Positions 10,674-20,707 of a DNA stretch of 64,000 nucleotides are shown piece after piece. The first letter of the stretch is position 1; each line of letters starts with the position of its first letter. The translations under genes were made by a program, and so were the position numbers. The stretch lies in the NCBI GenBank assembly GCA_022559845.1, contig CM040125.1:288472200-288536199 (forward strand). The letters are read 5' to 3'. Below the pieces are notes generated by a model that saw only the letters and a list, made by a program, of their open reading frames with translations, had not been told where the DNA came from and did no database searches. This DNA comes from Amorphophallus konjac. Its lineage: Eukaryota > Streptophyta > Magnoliopsida > Alismatales > Araceae.

Positions 10674-13055
10674 TGATGGGGACATCACCTCCCGTGCCCA
10701 CACTCACGGCTCGTCTGCTCGCCCCAGAAGCATCCGACATGGTCTAGTCATTTATTTTGAGTCATATGTTGTATTTTCATATTTTATTTGAGTCATATCA
10801 TTGTAATTTTCTATTTATTTGAGTCCAGTACCTAGGTTAATGAGTCATCTACCTAAGTTAAGTGTCATAGGGTTGATTAGATTAGTCAATGGGCCCAATT
10901 CATTGGGCTAGGCCCACGGGCGCCCCCTACCCCCTTGGTTATTTGTCATTGTAGAAAGAGTCAGGGACTTTTTGTAAAATGAGGGTTGCCTATATATAGG
11001 ACCCCATTCCCCACCATTCGAAGTCAATGAAAATTGCCATTTTAAGAGTTCAAATTTCATATTTCTTGTGGAGTGAATCCATTAGTGGGTGAGAAGCCCT
11101 AGGGAGAGAATCCCACCCCATCCCTCTCTTACTCTCTCTCTTCATCTCCCCTCCCTCTCTTGGTCGCCCCCCCTCTCTCTCCTCCACTTCTCTCCTCCAC
11201 ATCAGCCCTAACCTGCCACCAAATCTGCCACCTCAACCACCCATCCCCTTCCCTAGGTGCAATCAATGCCCCTCCACCAATTCCCACCAAATCCACCCCC
11301 TCCCTAGGAGAATCCTTGACCCTCCTAATACAATCTCCCTCCCACCTACACAATCTCATCCCTTCCCCACACAATCTCCCAGCTCCCAAGGTAAGATTTG
11401 AATTAGTTTCCCTCCACTCCCTCCTCCCCCAAACCTTGGACCACCCCAAATAGGGAAATCACCATCCCTCTCCCTCTCCCTCCTAGTCCCAAATTCGTAG
11501 CTTACTCTCTCACCACCTGCTAGACCACCTTCCTACCCCCCATTCTCCCCCTCCCTCACCTTGGTTTGCTCCATCCACGACCCCCTAACATCCAAGAGTT
11601 GCCTCCACACCCATCCATCCTCATTCCTATCCCATTTACCTCATCTCCCACCTCCCATCTCCAACCTGCACTTCTTAGTTCGCAGGCAGCAGAGTACCAG
11701 CATCTTGCAAATTCAGCCACGACATCATCGCGGCATCCCTGGAGGCCCAAGTGATACCGTCAGAAGCGTCTCCCTGTCCTCTTCGCAACGGTGGTGGTCT
11801 CATCCCGTTCTGAGTTCGTGGCTGCTTGGGGGAGCTATCATCACCGGACTGTGCATCTGCTTCTTGACAGTCAACCTGAGGCAAGTTGCAGAGGCTCCCA
11901 CAGCCAACTTCCTGAAGCTCTGAAGGCCGGCCTTGGCCGAGAGTTTCTACACCGAATCTACTTCCAGTATCAAGAAGCGGAACCCCGTTTGGCATCCGGA
12001 GCTGTGATTTCTCGTTTTTCTCCCCCGGGTGCGCTGTTCCGTCCACTCTGGGACTGAACAGACACCCGATCACTGTTCGGGCTGCCTCTGTCTACTCTGA
12101 CCTCTTCCAGAACCCCCGCGGGCCTCCGTTCGAAGGGGACTCGACAACAAATCCAGCGACCTTGGCCAAGCTTGAATCGGAGCTAAGGAGCGTCCGTGGT
12201 GACCTTGTCTTCTTGCTAATGTGGGACCGTAGCAGTCAGATTCAGACAGTAGAGGCCCTGCTGACGACCCTGCCCCGTCCAGCGCCGGCTACTAGAAATT
12301 CTTCCAAAAATCAGGCGACCTCCTGGGCCAACTCAAAAGAGTTTGCCACTGGTTTCGGTACAATCGGAGTTTGGGACTGACCACAGCGGCGCAGACACCG
12401 ACCCCCTGTCTGCTATTCCAGAGCGTGGGCAGAACCGACTTCATCCTTCAATTAGTCCCTAGTTCACCTTTCCCCTCCCCGCCTGGTCGGCTTACAGCCC
12501 CTCCCTATGGGACGTAGTATTTGAATGTATGTGTGACTCCCCTCTCCTCTTGTTCTACCCCCTTGCATGGGGAGTAGTGTTGTAAATCTTTAAAATATGT
12601 TCAAGCTACTCCGACGCAGTGTGTGGGGAACCCTCGCTTCCCCGCTCGCCCATGTCTCCGAGCGGGACTGGTTTCTTCAAACCGGTCGAGTAAGTGTTCT
12701 AACCTTGCTTCCCTTAGTGCTTGTCCTTTCAATATTAGCTCATAGCTCCGCTGGCCCGTGAGAGTGAGTGCTCGGTCCCACAAGCTCCATTACTTCGAGT
12801 GACCACCGTGGGAAAGTGTGTAACCCGTGCCCTTTTCACAACGTCGACTCCATTGAATTGGGCCTCCATACCCTTGGGAAACAACCTTGGCCTTGCTGGC
12901 CCTCTACCAGCAAGGGCCCAGCCCTCACAACCTCCACTTGGCATCACCAAGTTACCCCAGGTTTTGGGTGAGTGTCGGGTGAGTGGCCGCCGAGTTCGCT
13001 CCGTTTATATTGCGAATTATGCTTGCTTGCCAAAGTCCAAGGGTGTGTCACATCA
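10674..13055 (+). repeat. 5' LTR of the non-autonomous element
   Basis: 2382 bp, TGATG...CATCA. It aligns throughout with 15473-17851. CT-rich blocks after the TATA box probably form the R/U5 region. ORFs predicted inside (for example 11160-11453 or 11791-12057) recur in both LTRs and look incidental. Confidence 0.9.
10990..10999 (+). promoter_or_regulatory. TATA box in 5' LTR
   Basis: CCTATATATAGGACCCC context, conserved in the 3' LTR at 15791-15799. Confidence 0.55.
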
Positions 13056-13057
13056 AT

Positions 13058-13069
13058 TGGTATCAGAGC
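13058..13069 (+). promoter_or_regulatory. Primer-binding site (tRNA-Met type)
   Basis: TGGTATCAGAGC two bases after the 5' LTR end. Confidence 0.9.
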
Positions 13070-13184
13070 AAGTCATTGACTTGTCTCTACAAGTCAAGTC
13101 CTAGGGCATGCTTGCATTGGAGTCATCATCGGTCCGACCCTTGCATTGTCCACCCACCATTGTCATCGTTGAGTCTAGGGTCAA

Positions 13185-14948
13185 ATGGCCCCTCTCCCAA
13201 TCATATCTCATGCAAACCTACCTAATGGAGAGCCCACGGAAGTCGATTTCAATGACTTAGAGTCCGATAGTTGGGTATCCCCCGATATCATTGCCTCTCT
13301 TTCTAGGACCGGACAAATTATGCACAATGGAGACCAAGTCTTTGTTGAATTCCATAGATGGTTTGGAGAGACTAAGTATTTTGATGGGGCTTGGTGTCAA
13401 GTAGGAATATTGGCGGGTCCATGCATAATCCTAGGTAAGAAATGGTTAGATGAAAGGAATGCCGACATCGACCCAACACGTCGGACTTGCCTAGTGCATC
13501 CGCCACACCTTCCGGGAACCTTTAAATTCAACAACCTTGTACTCTCCCATCCGCTGGAGTCCCACCCTTGTTCACCACCCCGGGTGCACCACACACCGGC
13601 TAACATCATCCCACCGTCAAAGAACCTTCCCACCCCATTAGCTTTAGAAGAAGTAGCCCACCCACTTTACCACATGGAGACAAATGCCCCTCTAGATCCT
13701 TTACCCTCCATGGAGGGCACCCATGTCCGAATTGAAGGGGAAGCCTCGCACAAGGATCTTCACCCTACACCACCCTCTCTAGATAAGGCCGAACTCATCT
13801 TAGAAGAACCCCTTGTTAGGCGGCTAAGGGAGAGCTCGATTAGAGATATCATGACCCATATCTATCTACCCATGGAGCATGACCTCCCTATAGTGACCAT
13901 CTTCTCCCCTCACACCACCATCCAATCCTCTCACCAAGTAGAGAACCTAGGGAAACTTCTCATGGGCTTAGCTTGGCAAATGGAGTTGATCGGCATGTTG
14001 ACCACAATGGACAACCAACAAAGGAGCCTTGACCTCCTACACCTATGTGTCGGGTCCTTCACCTCGGTATACACCATTGGTTGCTACACTTGTGACCTCC
14101 TTCTATTCCTCCCCACACCCGATGAGCCCAACCTTCTCCTCAATTTGGAGCTTCTTATATCAGGTAGAAAGCCAAACCCTACCCTCATGGCCGACCCACC
14201 CACCAAGAACTTCGACCCAATTGTTTCATTAGAGGAGGATGACCCACCACCATTTGAGGATCTTGAGGACATAGGGCCCCTCCCCCTTCGTAACCCTTTT
14301 CATGATCCCTTTGATCCCTTCCAATGGGAACCATGGAACCCATGTGACCCAACCACCTTACCCACTGCCCCTTTCCTACCCTCACCCACCATGTTGGGCC
14401 AAGCTCACCTCATCCATAACCCATGTAACATCAAAGGAGCCATGACCTTAGGCAACACCCACCTAGAGATCAAGGAAATGCCTCGCCCCATATCCACCTT
14501 CTTAGATCCCTTCGACCCTTTCACATGGAAGTTCAAAGGTCATCCCACATCTATGCACATGGAAATCACCTTTGGGATAAGCATGCATGTGTCTAGGCTT
14601 ACCACACCACTTGGCATGAACACTATGTTGGGTCCATTCATTCACATCACCCACATGTCAAGTAGGAAACAAGAGTGGTCCATATTCAGGTGTAATGGTC
14701 CTCCTTCATTCATCATGGGTCGTAGGCATGATAGGAGTATTCATGGATGTCCGGGTCCCCCGACATTTGTCACCCCTATGCATGACGGGATCACCTATGG
14801 ATGCCCCGGTCCTCCCCATTCCATCAAAGTCTTCTTGGCGTCAAAGCATGATTGGTCTACTTTTGGTTGCCCAGGTCCACCCATCACCCCTAGAATGTCC
14901 GCATTCACAAAATTGCATGAAAACCTTCGCAAGCACATCAACAAGTAA
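13185..14948 (+). CDS. Unknown 587-residue protein of a non-autonomous LTR element
   Basis: Intact ORF starting 130 bp after the 5' LTR; the ATG at 13185 is the first in this frame. I do not recognise the N-terminal 490 residues. Visible are a segment with FVEFHRWFGETKYFDGAW and GPCIILGKKWLDERNADIDP (about 55-100), a Pro/His-rich linker (about 115-210), a Leu-rich middle (about 245-330), and two DPFDPF(Q/T)W motifs. The C-terminus carries four related motifs ending in C(N/P)GPP at about residues 503, 522, 540 and 564. The last residues (KLHENLRKHINK) resemble the integrase segment just before the conserved GDxVMV motif, so the frame is a polyprotein remnant. Neither gag nor pol catalytic motifs are seen. 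It could be a degenerate gag/pol linker, a captured sequence or a lineage-specific protein. Confidence 0.6.
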   Translation: MAPLPIISHANLPNGEPTEVDFNDLESDSWVSPDIIASLSRTGQIMHNGDQVFVEFHRWFGETKYFDGAWCQVGILAGPCIILGKKWLDERNADIDPTRRTCLVHPPHLPGTFKFNNLVLSHPLESHPCSPPRVHHTPANIIPPSKNLPTPLALEEVAHPLYHMETNAPLDPLPSMEGTHVRIEGEASHKDLHPTPPSLDKAELILEEPLVRRLRESSIRDIMTHIYLPMEHDLPIVTIFSPHTTIQSSHQVENLGKLLMGLAWQMELIGMLTTMDNQQRSLDLLHLCVGSFTSVYTIGCYTCDLLLFLPTPDEPNLLLNLELLISGRKPNPTLMADPPTKNFDPIVSLEEDDPPPFEDLEDIGPLPLRNPFHDPFDPFQWEPWNPCDPTTLPTAPFLPSPTMLGQAHLIHNPCNIKGAMTLGNTHLEIKEMPRPISTFLDPFDPFTWKFKGHPTSMHMEITFGISMHVSRLTTPLGMNTMLGPFIHITHMSSRKQEWSIFRCNGPPSFIMGRRHDRSIHGCPGPPTFVTPMHDGITYGCPGPPHSIKVFLASKHDWSTFGCPGPPITPRMSAFTKLHENLRKHINK

Positions 14949-15560
14949 AATGAGATTTATAAAAGGCAGCCTGACTCCCCTCGGCGTCACCAAGAATTTC
15001 ACGTGGGTGACTTTGTGATGGTGAGGACGGAGAGGCTCTCCCCGGGAGCCATCTCCAAATTGAGGCCTCGTGGGGTTGGTCCCTTCCAGGTTACGAGGTG
15101 CATTGGCACTAATACCTATGAGTTATATCTTCTCGAGGAGTACGGAGTGAGCCCCCCATTCAACGTGGCCGACCTAGTGCCATATAAGGGTCCCACGGTG
15201 GTACCCAGTAAGGATATTGAGCCCACACCCCTCATTGAGAGAGCACCCACCCGTGAGAAGAGCCCTCTAGCCAGGAGAGCCCGGCGTGAGCGAATTGAGC
15301 GAATATTGGATGAACAGGTCACTGCCACCAGGAGCAAGGGGTATGAGCGCTATCTCGTCGGGTGGATGGATCGGTCTCCTTTAGAAGACTTCTGGGCGGT
15401 ATCACTTCTACACCCTCCGAGGAGGGAAGGACTCTTACTCGACGGAGTCGAGTTCTCCGCACCCCGGGAGTATGATGGGGACATCACCTCTCGTGCCCAC
15501 ACTCACGGCTCGTCTCCTCACCCCCAGAAGTATCCGACATGGTCTAGTCATTTATTTTGA
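14949..15560 (+). pseudogene. Integrase C-terminal tail with chromodomain-like end
   Basis: This is in frame with the preceding ORF after a TAA (14946-14948). It contains NEIYKRQPDSPRR, GDFVMVRTERLSPGAISKL, GPFQVTRCIGTNTYELYL and PPFNVADLVPYKG, the usual order of the Ty3/gypsy integrase C-terminal region, then ILDEQVTATRSKGYERYLVGW, chromodomain-like. The integrase zinc finger and DDE core are absent. The reading frame runs about 90 bp into the 3' LTR. This tail shows that the element derives from a chromovirus-type gag-pol element by loss of most of pol. Confidence 0.8.
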
Positions 15561-17851
15561 GTAATATGTTGTATTTTCATATTTTATTTCAGTCATATCA
15601 TTGTAATTTTCTATTTATTTGAGTCCAGTACCAAGGTTAATGAGTCATCTACCTAAGTTAAGTGTCATAGGGTTGATTAGATTAGTTAATGGGCCTAACT
15701 CATTGGGCTAGGCCCAGGGGCGCCCCCTACCCCCTTGGTTATTTGTCATTGTAGCAAGAGTCAGGGACTTTTTGTAAAATGTGGGTTGTCTATATATAGG
15801 ACCCCATTCCCCCCATTTGAAGTCAATGAAAATTGCCATTTTGAGAGTTCAAATTTCATATTTCTTGTGGAGTGAATCCATTAGTGGGTGAGAAGCCCTA
15901 GGGAGAGAATCCCACCCCATCCCTCTCTTACTCTCTCTCTTCATCTCCCCTCCCTCTCTTGGTCGCCCCCCCTCTCTCTCCTCCACTTCTCTCCTCCACA
16001 TCAGCCCTAACCTGCCACCAAATCTGCCACCTCAACCACCCATCCCCTTCCCTAGGTGCAATCAATGCCCCTCCACCAATTCCCACCAAATCCACCCCCT
16101 CCCTTGGAGAATCCTTGACCCTCCCAATATAATCTCCCTCCCCCCAACACAATCGCATCCCTTCCCCACACAATCTCCTAGCTCCCAATGGAAGATTTGA
16201 ATTATTTTCCCTCCACTCCCTCCTCCCCCAAACCTTGGACCACCCCAAATAAGGAAATCACCATCCCTCTCCCTCTCCCTCCTAGTCCCAAATTCGTAGC
16301 TCACTCTCTCACCACCTCCTAGACCACATTCCTGCCCCCATTCTCCCCCTCCCTCACCTTGATTTGGCTCCTCCCAGACCCCCTAACAGCCAAGGGTTGC
16401 CTCCACACCCATCCACCCTCTTTCCCGTCCCATTTACCTCATCTCCCACCTCCCATCTCCAACCTGCACTTCTCAGTTTGAAGGCAACAGAGTACCAGCA
16501 TCTTGCAGAATCAGCCATGACGTCATCCCGACGTCCCTGGCGGCCCAAGTGATACTGTCGGAAGCATCTCCCTATCCTCTTCGCAACGGCGGTGGTCTCA
16601 TCCGTTTTGAGTTTGTGGCTGCCTGGGGGAGCCGTCATCGCCGGACTACGCATCTACTTCCTTACAGTCAACATCAAGTGAGTTGCAGATGCTCCCACGG
16701 CCAACTTCCTGAAGCTCTGAAGGCGGGCATTGGCTGAGAGTTTCTACACCGAGTCTACTTCCAGTATCAAGAAGCGGAACCCCGTTTGGCATCCGGAGCT
16801 GTGATTTCTCATTTTTCTCCTCCGGGTGCGCTGTTCTGTCCACTCTGGGACTGAACAAACACCCGATCACTATTTGGGCTGCCTCTATCTACTCTAATCT
16901 TCTCCGGCACCCCCGTGCACCTCTATTCGAAGGGGACTCGACAACGAATCCAGCGACTCCGGCCAAGCTTGAATCGGAGCTGAGGAGCATCTGTGGTGAC
17001 CTCGTCTTTCTGTTGAAGCGGTACCGTAGCAGTCAAATTCAGAGAACAGAGGCCCTACTCACGACCCTGCCCCGTCCAGCGTCGGTGACTAGAAATTCTC
17101 CCAAAAATCAGACGACCACCTGGGCCAACTCAGAAGAGTTTGCCACTGGTTTCGATACAATCAAAGTTCGGGACCGACCGCAGCGGAGTCGACACCGACC
17201 CCCTATCTGCTATTCCAGAGCGTGGGCAGAACCGACTTCATCCTTCAATTAGTCCCTAGTTCCCCTTTCACCTCCCGCCCGGCCGGCTTACAGCCCCTCC
17301 TTGTGAGAGGTAGTGTTTGAATGTATGTGTGACTCCCCTCTCCCCTTGTTCCACCCCCTTGCATGGGGAGTAGTGTTGTAAATCTTTAGAACAGGCTTAA
17401 GCTACTCTGGCGCAGCGTGTGGGGAACCCTCGCTTCCCCGCTCACCCACGTCTCCAAGCGGGACCGGTTTCTTCAAACCGGTCGAGTAAGTGCTCTAACA
17501 TTGCTTCCCTTAGTGCTTGTCCTTTCAATATTAGCTCATAGCTCCGCTGGCCCGTGAGAGTGAGTGCTTGGTCCCACAAGCTCCATTGCTTTAAGTGACC
17601 ACCGTGGGAAAGTGTGTAACCCGTGCCCTCGACACAACATCGGCTCCATTGAATTGGGCCTCCAAAGCCTTGGGAAACAACCTTGTCTTTGCTGGCCCTC
17701 TACCAGTAAGGGCCCAGCCCTCACAACCTCCACTTGGCATCACCAAGTTACCCCGGGTTTTGGGTGAGTGTCGGGTGAGTGGCCGCCGAGTTTGATCCGT
17801 TTATATTACGAATTGTGATTGCTTGCTAAAGTCTTAGGGTGTGTCACATCA
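15473..17851 (+). repeat. 3' LTR of the non-autonomous element
   Basis: 2379 bp, collinear with 10674-13055 with scattered substitutions and small indels. TATA box at 15791-15799. Followed by the target duplication CGACC. Confidence 0.9.
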
Positions 17852-17856
17852 CGACC
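17852..17856. repeat. Target-site duplication, right (CGACC)
   Basis: Identical to 10669-10673. Confidence 0.85.
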
Positions 17857-19379
17857 CAAGATCCAGATACCGGGTCAAACCCAATATCGCTCGGATCCTA
17901 CGCCGCCACATGCGAGCTGGAAAGCTCAGAAGCGTTAAAAGCTGTCACGAGAGTGTACGGAAATCTAAAATAAATGTAGGAATTCAAGTGCTGAAATTAA
18001 AATTTACATTTATATGATCATATTTACAAATTTTATACAATTTCCAGTCTAGATATACACAAGCCCAAAAAGTACAGTGCAACAAAAGAAAATACATAGC
18101 CTCTGGGGCATACCCCAGCTTACCCAAGCTGGCGACGCTAGGACTCCGAACGCCGCTCAGGGCCTTCGAACGATGAGGGGGCACGCCGACCTGGAAAGAA
18201 AAGGGGGTGAGCCTCATCTCATTGGCTCAGTAGGGGTTCCACGGATCCCCACCATAATAAACAAATAAATAGAGCAGCAAGTAATAGAATATAAAGACAG
18301 TAAAGCATGTAAAGTAGTAAGGAAATAAAGTAGTAAAGACCGGCACTGCACACAAGGAAAACCCTTTAAACCGCTGACTTCTACAAACCTGCGCACTGTC
18401 GAAACCCCTCGCGAATTGAATGCACAACTCACGTCGAAGTGGACTCTCGAACCAAGGCTACAAACCACTTGGCCATGATGACCTGCCTCTAAATACATGT
18501 CCTAGGACATACACTAGGATCTAGGCTACTAGGTAGACCCTCGATCGGTCAACTAGAAACACGGCTATGCCGTCAGACAGGACTCACAAAGACTGCAAGG
18601 AACCACACCTCGACCATGAGTAAACACGACACCTAGCTGCAAAAACGCTAAACCTTGGTATAAGAGAACCTGAGTCATTAACCCCTCCGGTGACAGGAGC
18701 ACTACCCACTAGAAACAAAGTCGGATGCATCCTCTAACGTCTTAGTCCACATCCCTGGTGTCTCCCTACTCGCCCTATGTGAAAACGGAGACACACTAAC
18801 CACAGAACCTCAGAACAAGGACTAGTTGGGGTCACGCTCGTCAGCACGTATCCAACGCCCCCAACCACGTGTACACATAGAGACCATGCGCTCTAGGTTA
18901 GATCCTCTAGCTGGTTTCCCCCCCAGCCAAGACTCATGATGCAAAGATGAGGGGTCCTATGGTAACTAGCCTAAAAACTGTCTCTCTCTTGGGTAACCCC
19001 GCCACCACTCCCAGGTAGGCCAACACAATGCGTGTCATTAGGCTACGACTAGTGGGAAAGGTCACCGAAAGGTGACAACTCGCTAGAAGGCAGAAAGCCA
19101 CCGGATTACCATCAGTCCATACGTAACTCACCGTACACGTGTAAGAAGACACGAGGTGGCTATACAATGCTAAACTCCTAGGACCTCGATCGACTGAACC
19201 ATATGCACACATACATGGGAAGAACACTTCCCGAGACACTCGATTTTCAAAAGGGTTAGCCCCAGTGACATCGACAGGAAACTTGGGCCTCGGAGAATCA
19301 TGCGGGCACCTGTCCCACAGAGCCATGTCACTTTCGAATGCCTCGGGACATAAAACAAAGAAAGCGAAACTTTCTGGGG

Positions 19380-19760
19380 TAGAAGGGACTGGGAGGCCCC
19401 ATCCGTGGCCTCCCAGACGTCTAGGCGGCCAAGGCATTGGCCGCCTAACTCAGGGGCTCCCTGTGCCAGGGGCGGCCACCACCCTGGCTGCCCAAGGGTC
19501 TGGGTGGCCAGCTCTTGGGCCCCCCAACAGCCGGGCACACAGCTCTAGGTGGCCAGACCACTGGCCGCCCACAGGCCTGGGTGGCCAGGGCACTGGCCGC
19601 CTAACACCCAGAGCAGAAAAGGGCTGGGCTACCACCTCTCTGGCCACCGAGACACCTCGGCGGCCAACCCTTTGGATGCCCAGAGGGGTTTAAGCCTGGG
19701 CGGCCATCACTTTGGCCGCCCAGCACCCCAGGACGGCCAACGATCTGGCCGCCCAAATGG
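19380..19760. repeat. GGCGGCCA-type imperfect tandem repeats in the solo LTR
   Basis: About ten repeats of a 35-50 bp unit built on (C/G)TGGGTGGCCA and CTGGCCGCC(C/T)A, each containing the self-complementary core TGGCCA or GGCCGCC. Long overlapping ORFs on both strands here are a by-product of the repeat. Confidence 0.65.
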
Positions 19761-20550
19761 GCAATTCCCTGTAACCGTCCCCTTCGGGCACCACCCCGGA
19801 GGCTCATTCGGCGACTCCATAAGCCCACACCGAGCATGGGAACCTTCGGCACACGTAGAGAATCACCCCGGACCGTAATGCCGAGCCTGAAAACACGATT
19901 CGGGAAATCGAACCCATCGCACACCCAACAACATGGAAATTCCCAGAAAAATAATAAACCCCGCTCCCTCGCCGGAAACATGATGCATGCATGGAAGGAA
20001 AGCGGGAAATGGGGTAAAGGTTCTGTCCCCTACCTCTCACGAAGGAAACCCGTCGGAAATCACCACAAAATGTCGCTACCACGCAGTTCAAACCCTGGTC
20101 CCGTGAGCTCGCCGCCATGCCACCGCCTCCGGCTTCCCACCGTCGCGCACCACCGCTCGCCGCCGTCGTCCCCCCGGTCCTAGCCCGCCGTCGCCATCCG
20201 TCGGCCGCCGTCAACCGTGGTGGGAGAGAAAGGGGGAGAAACGGGAGGGAGAGAGTGAGATGCGAGAGTGAGGGAGAGAACGGATGGGGTAGGGGGTTAA
20301 AAGGGTTTTAAAATTTTTAAATATATATTTTTTTGAAAAATACACATTAACTCCAAAAATTCCTAAAAAATACCATCCGACTAAGAAAAATTATCGAAAA
20401 AAGCAAGGCCGCTCAACTCACTGCCACGGACCAGAAATGACCCACAAAAACACCATCTGAGGGTCTGAAAATCTGAAATTAAAGTCTGAAACCTACTCAG
20501 ACACGATACGCGATTCACGAAAAAAGATCCAAAAAATCCGGGGCGTAACA

Positions 20551-20707
20551 GATGTTGCCAAAATTCTGCCAGGAATGTGACCAATAAAAGAAACGAACGA
20601 CTGAATATGTCTATGTAATTTTTTCTATAAAATCATTTCAACAATTTTTAATAGTAGGCTGACACCCATTCTTCCCAGAATTATATCCATGGAACAGTCT
20701 GCCTTTT
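20551..20707 (+). pseudogene. Frameshifted start of the LINE reverse-transcriptase region
   Basis: Two in-frame stops lie before the conserved ICLCN motif. The frame then continues through RLTPILPRIISMEQSAF and shifts into the main ORF at a run of four T residues (20704-20707), one more than the frame allows. Confidence 0.75.

Larger units (their letters stand above)
10674..17851 (+). mobile_element. Complete non-autonomous LTR retrotransposon with a long unknown ORF
   Basis: Two direct LTRs (10674-13055 and 15473-17851) share TGATG...CATCA ends and are bounded by a perfect 5-bp target duplication. A tRNA-Met primer-binding site follows the first LTR. The 2.4-kb interior holds a single long frame: a 587-codon ORF of unknown function, an in-frame TAA, then the C-terminal tail of a Ty3/gypsy integrase with a chromodomain-like end. 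No gag core, protease, reverse transcriptase, RNase H or integrase catalytic domain is visible, so mobility must have depended on another element. The LTRs differ at only a few per cent in the stretches I compared, so insertion is relatively recent. Confidence 0.85.
10664..20550 (-). repeat. Probable solo LTR (about 2.7 kb), split by a nested element
   Basis: The pieces are 10664-10673 and 17857-20550. On the minus strand the LTR runs TGTTACGCCCCGG ... GGGTCGTTACA. It is flanked by GATGC (10659-10663) and GATGT (20551-20555), a possible 4-of-5 target duplication. A pyrimidine-rich leader-like stretch (about 20220-20300, minus sense) and a GC-rich block follow the presumptive promoter in minus sense, which is why I favour that orientation. 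Alternatively it is the 3' LTR of a plus-strand element, with AGGGGAGATG as its polypurine tract. Confidence 0.55.

Noticed and set aside
11160..12057. Several ORFs on both strands in the 5' LTR of the non-autonomous element
   Set aside because: They lie wholly within the LTR, recur with changes in the 3' LTR, and show no codon-like conservation or recognisable motif.
19170..20311. Overlapping ORFs of 100-167 codons in the solo LTR
   Set aside because: The sequence is GC-rich tandem repeat with few stops in any frame; proteins are repeats of the DNA unit and match nothing.
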